Origin: Coxiellaceae bacterium UBA6002
Lineage (GTDB): Bacteria > Pseudomonadota > Gammaproteobacteria > UBA6002
Direction: 5' to 3'
NCBI GenBank assembly: GCA_002429595.1
Contig: DJAM01000162.1
Span: forward strand, 1 to 7,986
DNA length: 7,986 bases
In this document: piece after piece, positions 1 through 7,017 of the stretch
Layout of the letters: every line of letters begins with the position of its first letter
Position numbering within the stretch: position 1 is the first letter of the stretch
Notes under the pieces: model-generated
Told to the model about the DNA's origin: nothing
What the model saw: only the letters and a program-made list of their open reading frames with translations
Databases searched by the model: none
Translations under genes and position numbers: made by a program

Positions 1-73
1 GTCATTCCCGCGAAGGCGGGAACCCATCTCTCCCGCCGCACCTACGATGGGTTCCCGCCTTCGCGGGAATGAC
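1..73. repeat. Palindromic intergenic repeat (27-bp perfect inverted arms)
   Basis: Bases 1-27 and 47-73 are perfect reverse complements around a 19-base centre. Each arm starts GTCATTCCCGCG and has its own small internal hairpin (CCCGC-GAAG-GCGGG). This is the common proteobacterial GTCATTCCCGCGAAGGCGGG repeat, here as a head-to-head pair. It may extend to the left of the window. In RNA it would form a very stable stem, and a T-rich stretch at about 86-94 follows, so it could also stop transcription entering from the left. It encodes no protein, and I cannot tell whether it is mobile (MITE-like) or a REP-type element. Confidence 0.9.
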
Positions 74-175
74 AACAAGCCAAAATATTTTTTTACTCCT
101 CCACTTTTCCCTTTGAAATTTGGTCTACTATTTATTGATGGCGGAATGCATTTATAGTACGAAGGGAATCACTAT

Positions 176-2824
176 ATGGAAATTCTAAACATCGGAGTGT
201 TGCGAGGCCCCAACTATTGGTCAAATTATCGCAAACAGTTGATTGTCCTTGAGTTAAATCTTCATCAATACGAATATCAGCCTAGCAATGAAATTTCAGG
301 CTTCAATGAAAAACTAAAAGCGCTTATGCCTTCCTTACTTAATCATAATTGCTCGCTAGGAGTTGAAGGGGGTTTTTTTGAACGCTTGGAGCAAGGAACT
401 TGGTTGGGACACGTCATTGAACATATTGCATTAGAACTGCAATGGCTAGCAGGCATGCGATGTGGATATGGGCGAACCCGTCAGGCTTCGAAAGTAGGTG
501 TTTACTACGTCGTTTTTTCCTATGAAATTGAATCAGCAGGTATCTATGCGGCACATGCAGCTTTTAACATTGCTAAAACTTTAGCAAGTGGCCAAAGTTA
601 TGATAATTTGGCGAATGATATTGCACAACTAAAACGAATTCATGCAGAAGAACGTTTAGGACCCAGCACTGCAGCGATCATCAAAGAAGCAGAAAAAAGA
701 AATATTCCACATATGCGCCTTGATAATGATTCATTAATTATGTTGGGTCAGGGCTGTCATCAAAAAATTATCTGCTCAACAGTTTCTGACCACACCTCTT
801 GTATTGGTGTTGATATTGCGGCAGACAAAGAACTAACCAAAAGAATTCTAAAATCGGGACATGTTCCTGTGCCACAAGGAACGATGGTGAGCACGCTAGA
901 GGAATTAGAACAAGCGATCAATGATTTTGGTTTTCCGCTGGTGATGAAGCCCCAAAGTAGCAATCATGGCAAAGGAATTAACACTGAAATAAGCAATAAA
1001 GAAAAAGCTGTTTATGCATTCCATATGGCAAAAAAATTCTGCGAGAATGTCATTGTTGAGAAACATGTGACAGGTTTTGATTATCGACTACTCGTAGTTA
1101 ATTACCAATTAGTAGCAGTTGCAAAACGAACACCAGCCGCCATCGTCGGCAATGGTGTCTTTACCATCAAAGCGCTGATCGATGAGGCAAATAGCCACCC
1201 AACACGTGGCATTGGACATCAAAATTTCCTAACTCGCATTGAAATAGATGAAAATACTCAAAGCATTTTGCAAGACAGTGGCATGACACTTGATACAATT
1301 TTACCTAAGGGGCAACTGCTCATACTTAAGAGCGCTGCCAATTTGAGTTCGGGTGGCACCGCAATTGATGTAACCCACTTAGTACATCCACAAAATAAAT
1401 TTTTAGCTGAACGCATTGCGCGTTTGGTCAATCTTGACATCTGCGGGATCGATTTAATCGCAGAAGATATTAGTGCTGCAATCACCGATAAAAATGGAGC
1501 GGTATTAGAAGTAAATGCAGGGCCTGGTATTCGCATGCACCTACTGCCATCAAAAGGGATTAAGCGTAATGTTGCAAAACCCATTGTTGATATGCTTTTT
1601 CCCAATAATGCACCTTCTAGAATTCCATTGGTTGCTGTCACGGGCACGAATGGCAAAACTACAACGGTGCGCTTAATAGCCCACTTTGCACGATTAGCAG
1701 GTTACACCGTTGGTTATACCACTACCGAAGGAATCTATATTCAAGATCAAGAAATTTACAAAGGAGACTGCAGTGGACCGTTAAGTGCCACTACAATCCT
1801 ACGCGATTCAATTGTAAATTTTGGCGTGCTGGAATGTGCCCGAGGCGGCATTATTCGATCTGGACTTGGTTTTGATAAATGCAACATTAGTGTCCTAACA
1901 AATATCACTGAAGATCATTTAGGACAAGATGACATTATGACATTGGAAGAGTTAACTCGTGTGAAATCAGTCGTTCCTCGCAGTACTTTCAAAGAAGGCT
2001 ATGCTGTTTTGAATGCTGATGATGATAACGTTTATGGTATTAAAGAAGACTTAGATTGTCATATTGCACTATTTAGCTTATCAGCCAATAACGAACGCAT
2101 TACTGCTCACTGTGCTGAAGATGGTCTTGCAGCTTACATTGAAAACGAACATATCGTAGTTCAGCGCGGACAACAAAAAGATTACATCGCACGCGTCAAA
2201 GACATTCCGTTGACTTTTTTTGGTACTGCAACTTCCATGATCAAAAATATTTTACCTGCGGTACTCGCCGGCGTTGCGAGCCATTTCCCTCCGCATGAGA
2301 TTGCCAGATGGTTGATGGCTTTTGAACCGACACCAGAAAATTTACCAGGACGTATGAATCTTTTTGATTTTGGTACGTTCAAAGTGTTGATCGATTATGC
2401 ACACAATGAAGATGCATTTATTGAACTTAAGAAATTCATTGACCAAGTTGGGGCTAAAAAAAGAGTGGGGATCATTGCAGCTACTGGTGATCGCCGATTA
2501 GAAGACATTCGAAAAGTAGGCTTTTATGCTGCCCAAACTTTTGACGAAATCATTATTCGAGAAGATCGAGATAGCAGAGGCCGGTCACATCATGAGTTAA
2601 ATAGGTTGATGAAAGAAGGTATGCATCAAGTTAATAAAGCATGTGATGTTAAAATTATTCCAAACGAGTTTGACGCAATTCAATATGCTATAGCCAATGC
2701 AGAACCAGATACATTTATTATGTATTTCCCAGACGAAATTTTAAAGGCTGTTGAATTTGTCAAAAATTACGAACAAGTCTATAAATACAATAAGCATCTC
2801 ATACAGGGACAAGCATCGGCATGA
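176..2824 (+). CDS. cphA: Cyanophycin synthetase (CphA1 type)
   Basis: Cytoplasmic ATP-dependent enzyme that builds cyanophycin, a poly-Asp backbone with Arg joined to each side-chain carboxyl. At 882 residues it matches the usual family length of about 870-900. The N-terminal domain (about 1-160) starts with the family signature LRGPNYWS and holds an HxxEH motif (His79, Glu82, His83). The ATP-grasp domain (about 165-475) has Lys258 and the NHGKG loop at 263-267, and should add Asp. The Mur-ligase-like domain (about 480-880) has the P-loop GTNGKTTT at 490-497, then ECARGGI, DYAHN and GDRRLED motifs, and should add Arg. With both ATP sites intact this is CphA1, not the dipeptide-using CphA2. 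The ATG is preceded by AAGGGA (162-167) at 8-base spacing. No convincing sigma70 promoter was found upstream. The stop overlaps the cphB start (ATGA), implying translational coupling. Confidence 0.97.
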   Translation: MEILNIGVLRGPNYWSNYRKQLIVLELNLHQYEYQPSNEISGFNEKLKALMPSLLNHNCSLGVEGGFFERLEQGTWLGHVIEHIALELQWLAGMRCGYGRTRQASKVGVYYVVFSYEIESAGIYAAHAAFNIAKTLASGQSYDNLANDIAQLKRIHAEERLGPSTAAIIKEAEKRNIPHMRLDNDSLIMLGQGCHQKIICSTVSDHTSCIGVDIAADKELTKRILKSGHVPVPQGTMVSTLEELEQAINDFGFPLVMKPQSSNHGKGINTEISNKEKAVYAFHMAKKFCENVIVEKHVTGFDYRLLVVNYQLVAVAKRTPAAIVGNGVFTIKALIDEANSHPTRGIGHQNFLTRIEIDENTQSILQDSGMTLDTILPKGQLLILKSAANLSSGGTAIDVTHLVHPQNKFLAERIARLVNLDICGIDLIAEDISAAITDKNGAVLEVNAGPGIRMHLLPSKGIKRNVAKPIVDMLFPNNAPSRIPLVAVTGTNGKTTTVRLIAHFARLAGYTVGYTTTEGIYIQDQEIYKGDCSGPLSATTILRDSIVNFGVLECARGGIIRSGLGFDKCNISVLTNITEDHLGQDDIMTLEELTRVKSVVPRSTFKEGYAVLNADDDNVYGIKEDLDCHIALFSLSANNERITAHCAEDGLAAYIENEHIVVQRGQQKDYIARVKDIPLTFFGTATSMIKNILPAVLAGVASHFPPHEIARWLMAFEPTPENLPGRMNLFDFGTFKVLIDYAHNEDAFIELKKFIDQVGAKKRVGIIAATGDRRLEDIRKVGFYAAQTFDEIIIREDRDSRGRSHHELNRLMKEGMHQVNKACDVKIIPNEFDAIQYAIANAEPDTFIMYFPDEILKAVEFVKNYEQVYKYNKHLIQGQASA

Positions 2825-3702
2825 AACCAAAAGGTAAATTATTAATCATTGGTGGCGCTGAAGATATTGGTGATGATGTTTTACCTTTAAAGGAAAAAAT
2901 CAAAACCTATCAGCCTTTTGAGATATTAAAAGAATTGCTTCACGCTTCCAGAAATAAAAAAATTGAGATCATCACCACAGGATCGATGGTACCTAATGAA
3001 GTGTTCAAACGCTACCAAAAAGCTTTTCATGCTATTGGCTATCCCGATCCTGGCTTTATGTCAATTCAAGACAAATTCGAAGCACGAGACCAAGCATATT
3101 TAGAAAGAATTGAAAAAGCGGGTGCTGTTTTTTTCACAGGTGGTGACCAATTTCGATTATCTACAATCTTAGGCGGCACAAAAATAACCGAGATTATCAA
3201 ACGAAGATATCGAAAGGATAAAGACTTTTTAGTTGCAGGTACGAGCGCCGGCGCAATGGCAATGTCGACCGTTATGATTGCAGGGGGTGGTTCGGAAGAA
3301 GTATTAGTTTACCGAAATTTAACGACAACTTCTGGCTTAGGCTTTTTGAATAATTGCATTATTGATACTCATTTCATCAAACGTGGGCGATTCGGACGTT
3401 TGGCACACGCCATTATCATTAACCCCGACCAACTTGGAATCGGTTTAGGTGAAGATACTGCCTTAATTATCAAACATGGCTCAGAGGCAGAAGTGCGTGG
3501 TTCAGGCATGGTAGTTATTATTGATGGTAAAGCTATTGATCAAACCAATGTGATGAATGCTGAAGAGCGCGAGCCAATCTTTGTTGAAAATTTGAGAGTG
3601 CATATTTTAGTGAAGGGTTGTCGCTTCTCCATTGATACCAGAGCACTTTATAATCCTTCAATCGAAGAGCGACGAAAACTCGCTCGCCAAAAAAAGAAAT
3701 AA
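2821..3702 (+). CDS. cphB: Cyanophycinase (peptidase family S51)
   Basis: Serine exopeptidase that degrades cyanophycin to beta-Asp-Arg dipeptides. It has 293 residues, against about 270 in cyanobacteria. The nucleophile elbow GTSAG lies at 140-144 with Ser142. His184 (in DTHFIKRGR) and Glu211 (in GLGEDTA) keep the same spacing as the Ser-His-Glu triad I recall for the Synechocystis enzyme (132/174/201). GGDQ at 107-110 fits the conserved active-site Gln loop. There is no signal peptide, so it is predicted to be intracellular, unlike the secreted cyanophycinases of polymer-scavenging bacteria. It should therefore mobilise the cell's own store. The start codon overlaps the cphA stop as ATGA. 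AGGGA at 2805-2809, inside cphA, lies 11 bases upstream. The C-terminus is a short basic tail (RQKKK). Confidence 0.96.
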   Translation: MKPKGKLLIIGGAEDIGDDVLPLKEKIKTYQPFEILKELLHASRNKKIEIITTGSMVPNEVFKRYQKAFHAIGYPDPGFMSIQDKFEARDQAYLERIEKAGAVFFTGGDQFRLSTILGGTKITEIIKRRYRKDKDFLVAGTSAGAMAMSTVMIAGGGSEEVLVYRNLTTTSGLGFLNNCIIDTHFIKRGRFGRLAHAIIINPDQLGIGLGEDTALIIKHGSEAEVRGSGMVVIIDGKAIDQTNVMNAEEREPIFVENLRVHILVKGCRFSIDTRALYNPSIEERRKLARQKKK

Positions 3703-3719
3703 CTCTAAAGAGAGAGATT

Positions 3720-4637
3720 ATGAGCAAAATAGCAATCGCAGTACATGGTGGCGTCGGCTGGAATATTCCTTTCATTCGAAAACATGTCAAAGGTTATGAA
3801 GAGGGTCTAAGAGAAGCTATTATGGCAGGTTATAAGGTGCTAAAAAAAGGTGGCTCCTCTTTGGATGCAGTGGAAGAATCGGTTAAAAAATTAGAAGATA
3901 ATTATTTGTTTAATGCTGGACGAGGTTCTGCACTCAATTTATTAGGCGAAGTGGAAATGGATGCTTCTATTATGGACGGCAAAACGCTTAAAGCCGGGGC
4001 AGTGTCCATGGTCCGCAGCGTTCGCAATCCTGTGACGTTGGCACGTTGCGTGATGACTAAAACCAAACATGTGTTTCTTTCTGGTTATGGTGCTTTGGAT
4101 CTTGCTAAAAGCAACGAAATACTGTTAGAACCGGATTCTTATTTCATCACCGATCATCAATACCGTAGTTTCTTAAAAAGTCGTGATCAAATCACAATTC
4201 AAAAGGCATTGCAAAAAAGAATTCACGGCACAGTAGGCGCAGTAGCTTTAGATAAACGTGGCAATTTAGCGGCGGCGACTTCAACCGGTGGCACCTCGAA
4301 TTGCTTGCCCGGAAGAATTGGAGATAGTTGTGTCATTGGTGCTGGTTGCTATGCCAACAATAAAACCTGTGCTGTTTCTGGAACAGGTGAAGGTGAAGTG
4401 CTCATAAGTAAAGTTGTTGCTCATACAATTGCGATGTTGGTCGAACTTAAAAACATGCCCTTATCTGAAGCTTGTGAACATGTCATTCACATCCGCAATG
4501 CTTATATCAAAGGAGACGTCGGGGTAATTTCAGTTAATACCGATGGCAATTTTGGTATTTGTTATAACAGTAAGATTATGAAAAGGGCATGGATGACTTC
4601 TGAAGATGATCTTCAAATAAGAGTCTTGCAATCTTAG
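3720..4637 (+). CDS. iaaA: Isoaspartyl peptidase / plant-type L-asparaginase (Ntn hydrolase)
   Basis: Hydrolyses beta-aspartyl (isoaspartyl) dipeptides and often L-asparagine. Here the likely substrate is beta-Asp-Arg released by CphB, giving free Asp and Arg. The family is made as a precursor that cleaves itself before a Thr. The predicted site is Gly170|Thr171 in HGTVGAVA, giving an alpha chain of about 170 residues and a beta chain of about 135. Substrate-site residues Arg199 and Asp202 (GRIGDS) and Thr222-Gly223 (GTGEGE) have the same offsets from the nucleophile as in E. coli EcAIII as I recall it (179, 207, 210, 230, 231). NAGRGS and the LDAS-like motif MDASIMDG are also present. Length is 305, near the normal 310-320. 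It starts 17 bases after cphB with a purine-rich AAAGAGAGAGA upstream. Function is assigned by family, substrate by operon context. Confidence 0.94.
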   Translation: MSKIAIAVHGGVGWNIPFIRKHVKGYEEGLREAIMAGYKVLKKGGSSLDAVEESVKKLEDNYLFNAGRGSALNLLGEVEMDASIMDGKTLKAGAVSMVRSVRNPVTLARCVMTKTKHVFLSGYGALDLAKSNEILLEPDSYFITDHQYRSFLKSRDQITIQKALQKRIHGTVGAVALDKRGNLAAATSTGGTSNCLPGRIGDSCVIGAGCYANNKTCAVSGTGEGEVLISKVVAHTIAMLVELKNMPLSEACEHVIHIRNAYIKGDVGVISVNTDGNFGICYNSKIMKRAWMTSEDDLQIRVLQS

Positions 4638-4666
4638 TAGCGTGGGCGTAACCCAGGCTACTTTTT
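4636..4666 (+). terminator. Intrinsic terminator of the cphA-cphB-iaaA operon
   Basis: GTAGC (4637-4641) pairs with GCTAC (4657-4661), and TGGG (4643-4646) pairs with CCCA (4652-4655). They are separated by one G-G mismatch and a 5-base loop. TTTTT (4662-4666) follows directly. The hairpin begins inside the iaaA stop codon, and its T-tract overlaps the stop of the convergent minus-strand gene. In the minus direction no good T-tract follows the stem, so it should act mainly on plus-strand transcripts. Confidence 0.88.
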
Positions 4667-6296
4667 AGCTGCCAAAAGTGAAAGTATAGAGCTCCAAGCC
4701 AGATTCACCAACAATTAACTCTAAGACTCCTTCACTATTTTGACTTAGATTCAGCAACTCATATAGTCGATTACCTTCAACAACCAACTTCGAATTAGTT
4801 ACATCTTTGCCCATTCCTTGGACAATGGCTTTATTGTCTAATTTTAACATGACAGTAATAGGCTTTTTTGAGCCCATCACCACATAAACATTTTTAGCTT
4901 TAAAATGGATTTTGATCGCAGATGATTGGCCGGCGCTTATTATTTTGTCGTCTTCAATAATCCACAAACCTTGCAATGCCCAATTATTCAAAGGCAAACT
5001 CGTTGGATATTTATAAGTGTAAGCAGTTCTTAGTTGCGGGGTTTCACTATTTGCGAAATTCGTAGCTCTGTTGAAACCTAAATAAGTCTCAGGAGTTTGA
5101 TTTAAAAAATCTAGCTGATGCTTGACAGATTTTTGAATAGGCTTAAGACCTAATAATCCTCTAATTTTATTTTCGGTTTCTTCATAACTCCCTTCACCAA
5201 AATGTTGATAGACAACATAACCATTTTTATCAATCAAATAATGCGAGGGCCAGTAGTAATTTTTATAGTTATCCCAAGTGACAAATTGATTATCAAGCGC
5301 AACAGGATAAAGAATATTGTAGGTTTTAACCGCGTTCACAACATTATCAACGTTTTGTTCAAAAGCAAATTCGGGACTATGAATCCCAATTATCACAAAA
5401 CCCTTGTCATGATATTTCAAAAACCAATCTTTAAGATAAGGCAAAGTTCGAATGCAATTGATGCAGGAATAGGTCCAAAAATCTATTAATACTACCTTTC
5501 CTTTTAAGTCTTTAAGTTCTAATGGTGGTGAATTTATCCAAGCGCTAAGACCTCCAAATTGCGGCGCTGGATAAGGTTTAATTTCATTAAACGTCGCTGC
5601 ATTGAACGTTGGCGTTTTAATTTTTGAAGATAATGCTAGAAACCAACTCTCATAATAAAGCGCTATGGTACCTAAGATGATTAAAATTCCTAATATCCGA
5701 CGTATCATTGTTGAATGCTGACGCACACCCTGAAATCTTTTAGATACTCTTCTTCCCAACAAAGCGATTAACAGCATCGGAACTGCAACACCAATAGCAA
5801 AAGAAAGTGTCACCAAGACACTTTCTAAAGTAGTTTTTTGGACCACACTTTGCACAATCACAGCCGCAAGTATAGGGCCTGCGCAAGGAGTCCAAATGAT
5901 TCCCAATAAAGCACCAAACAGTACGCCATTCCAGTAGCCCCCGGTCTGATTTTCATATTTAGGTTTAATGAGCCCCGACAATTTAGTGGTGACAAGGCTC
6001 AACTTGTCACTGAGGTAAGAAGACAGAAGGACAATCCCTATGGCGAGCAGAATCAACAACGAAATGTTGCGTAGTAGATTGGGGTCGATATGAGTCCATT
6101 GCACCAATAATCTGGAGAACAGCGTGACAGCGGTAAACGTCAGGATGAAGCCAGTCATGATGCCATAAGGCTTAGCTTTGCCCCCAGAGACTGAGCCGCT
6201 AAGGATCAAGGGTAAAATCGGTAGGATGCAAGGTGAGATTATTAGCGCGAAGCCCTCGACAAAGGCCAGACTGATCGTTACGAATGAACTTTCCAT
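4665..6296 (-). CDS. dipZ: DipZ-type CcdA-thioredoxin fusion protein
   Basis: Inner-membrane protein expected to carry reducing power from the cytoplasm to an exported thioredoxin domain, in the DsbD/CcdA/DipZ group used for disulfide reduction or cytochrome c maturation. Residues 1-222 form a CcdA-like domain with about six membrane segments and both hallmark cysteines, Cys23 (SPCILP) and Cys138 (WTPCAGP). A TlpA/AhpC-like thioredoxin domain follows (about 245-385), with active site CINC at 278-281 and a cis-Pro at 350 (WPSHY). Residues about 400-543 match the C-terminal domain typical of DipZ (TPETYLGFNRA), thought to be a beta-sandwich resembling carbohydrate-binding modules. At 543 residues it is shorter than mycobacterial DipZ. 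The ATG has TAAGGTG (6304-6310) 7 bases upstream. It is a single-gene unit, and its exact redox client is unknown. Confidence 0.9.
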   Translation of the reverse strand: MESSFVTISLAFVEGFALIISPCILPILPLILSGSVSGGKAKPYGIMTGFILTFTAVTLFSRLLVQWTHIDPNLLRNISLLILLAIGIVLLSSYLSDKLSLVTTKLSGLIKPKYENQTGGYWNGVLFGALLGIIWTPCAGPILAAVIVQSVVQKTTLESVLVTLSFAIGVAVPMLLIALLGRRVSKRFQGVRQHSTMIRRILGILIILGTIALYYESWFLALSSKIKTPTFNAATFNEIKPYPAPQFGGLSAWINSPPLELKDLKGKVVLIDFWTYSCINCIRTLPYLKDWFLKYHDKGFVIIGIHSPEFAFEQNVDNVVNAVKTYNILYPVALDNQFVTWDNYKNYYWPSHYLIDKNGYVVYQHFGEGSYEETENKIRGLLGLKPIQKSVKHQLDFLNQTPETYLGFNRATNFANSETPQLRTAYTYKYPTSLPLNNWALQGLWIIEDDKIISAGQSSAIKIHFKAKNVYVVMGSKKPITVMLKLDNKAIVQGMGKDVTNSKLVVEGNRLYELLNLSQNSEGVLELIVGESGLELYTFTFGS

Positions 6297-6329
6297 AGAA
6301 ATTCACCTTAAACAATGGTAAAACACCTC

Positions 6330-6338
6330 ATAATAGCA
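6330..6338 (-). promoter_or_regulatory. Candidate extended -10 promoter of the dipZ-type gene
   Basis: On the minus strand these bases read TGCTATTAT, an extended -10 (TGnTATAAT) with one mismatch in the hexamer. Transcription would start near 6323, leaving about 26 bases before the start codon, enough for the TAAGGTG ribosome binding site. No good -35 lies at normal spacing, as is common for extended -10 promoters. The region is very AT-rich, so chance matches are likely. Confidence 0.4.
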
Positions 6339-6341
6339 AAT

Positions 6342-6371
6342 TTGACAATTTTTTTGATAAATTGCTATTTG
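6342..6371 (+). promoter_or_regulatory. Candidate promoter of the CaaX-tailed protein gene
   Basis: A perfect -35, TTGACA (6342-6347), is followed after 18 bases by TATTTG (6366-6371). The TG at 6363-6364 makes this an extended -10, TGCTATTTG. The hexamer itself is poor. Transcription would begin near 6378, which supports the downstream start codon at 6420 over the upstream ATG at 6315. The element lies close to the divergent dipZ promoter. Confidence 0.4.
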
Positions 6372-6419
6372 ATATCCTTTTATAACTATAAAAATATTAA
6401 AATTATTAGAGAAGTCAGC

Positions 6420-6956
6420 ATGCAAAGTAAATTTAATCCAAATTTTAAATTAGAAGAAAATAGTTTCGTCATCTCTGTAGTTAGTCTAACCAAAAGACAG
6501 AATAACAATCGACTATTATTTGTCATCGAAGGTTATGAGAAAGATCCCTTAACTTTCAACCTACAACCTTATTATCGGGAGTACTTAGTGCTCCATAGCA
6601 CTGAAAAAAATATCATATTAGATAAAATGGTGGACACCATCACGATCCAAAAACAGGTAGAGGACGATTACCCACCGAGTATTATTCAACCAAAAGGTCG
6701 GATAAGTTTTTATGCATCTGCCCAGAAAGCTAAGCATGTCGCAACTTTGATAGAGAATGATATCAGTATTTTCAGAGAAGCTGCAGGGAGCAAAATTGAC
6801 ATAGAAGGATTAAATCCACGCCATTTTAAATATGCCCTGCCTGAAGGAATCAGCAATACTCATGAGGAATGGTGTAGCGGTAAGCTAGCAGCGGCAGGGG
6901 TTATTCCTATAGAAGCACCAGAGCTAGGCTCCAAAGAGTGTTGTTCCTTGGCTTAG
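6420..6956 (+). CDS. Hypothetical protein with CaaX-like C-terminus
   Basis: I do not recognise a family. From the ATG at 6420 the protein has 178 residues. It is soluble-looking and mixed in composition, with a beta-rich first half (FVISVVSL, LLFVIEGYE, REYLVLH) and a more helical second half. It ends Glu-Cys-Cys-Ser-Leu-Ala, so the last four residues, CSLA, form a possible CaaX prenylation box. Several Glu residues lie just before it (EAPELGSKE). The frame stays open up to an ATG at 6315, which would add a hydrophobic stretch (about LIIANLTIFLINCYLISFY). I prefer 6420 because AGAGAAG (6408-6414) sits 5 bases upstream, 6315 has no ribosome binding site, and the candidate promoter lies between them. 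If 6315 were used, the product would be a 213-residue membrane-anchored protein. A secreted effector role is only inference. Confidence 0.75.
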   Translation: MQSKFNPNFKLEENSFVISVVSLTKRQNNNRLLFVIEGYEKDPLTFNLQPYYREYLVLHSTEKNIILDKMVDTITIQKQVEDDYPPSIIQPKGRISFYASAQKAKHVATLIENDISIFREAAGSKIDIEGLNPRHFKYALPEGISNTHEEWCSGKLAAAGVIPIEAPELGSKECCSLA

Positions 6957-6970
6957 TGTTTTTCTGATAC

Positions 6971-7016
6971 CCCTCACCCCAGCCCTCCCGCTTGCGGGAG
7001 AGGGTGAGGGTTTTTT
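6971..7016 (+). terminator. Strong hairpin terminator
   Basis: CCCTCACCC (6971-6979) pairs with GGGTGAGGG (7002-7010). An inner stem joins CTCCCGC (6985-6991) to GCGGGAG (6994-7000), with a 5-base bulge (6980-6984) on one side and a single A on the other. TTTTTT (7011-7016) follows, giving a clear intrinsic terminator for the plus-strand gene ending at 6956. The sequence resembles a GC-rich CCCTCACCC...CTCCCGC dispersed repeat common in gammaproteobacteria, so it may be a repeat serving as terminator. It sits just after the end of the convergent minus-strand ORF (7018), but lacks a T-tract in that direction. Confidence 0.85.
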
Positions 7017-7017
7017 C

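Noticed and set aside
145..152. AATGCATT palindrome upstream of cphA as a possible arginine-repressor box
   Set aside because: It is only 8 bases and does not fit the paired TGAAT/ATTCA pattern well, so it is probably chance in AT-rich DNA.
113..158. Promoter for the cyanophycin operon (TTGAAA at 113-118, TATAGT at 153-158)
   Set aside because: The boxes are 34 bases apart, and TATAGT would start transcription inside the ribosome binding site.
1258..1656. 132-residue minus-strand ORF inside cphA
   Set aside because: It lies fully within the conserved coding frame of cphA and has no own signals; a shadow.
3533..3790. Minus-strand ORF across the cphB-iaaA junction
   Set aside because: It overlaps two clear genes and has no recognisable family motif.
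5202..5489. 95-residue plus-strand ORF inside the dipZ-type gene
   Set aside because: It lies opposite the conserved thioredoxin domain, so a shadow.
6420..6956. Possible match to a permuted papain-like fold through LLFVIEG and the EEWCSGKL region
   Set aside because: The expected His and NCxxW cysteine are not in place, so the resemblance is too weak to call.
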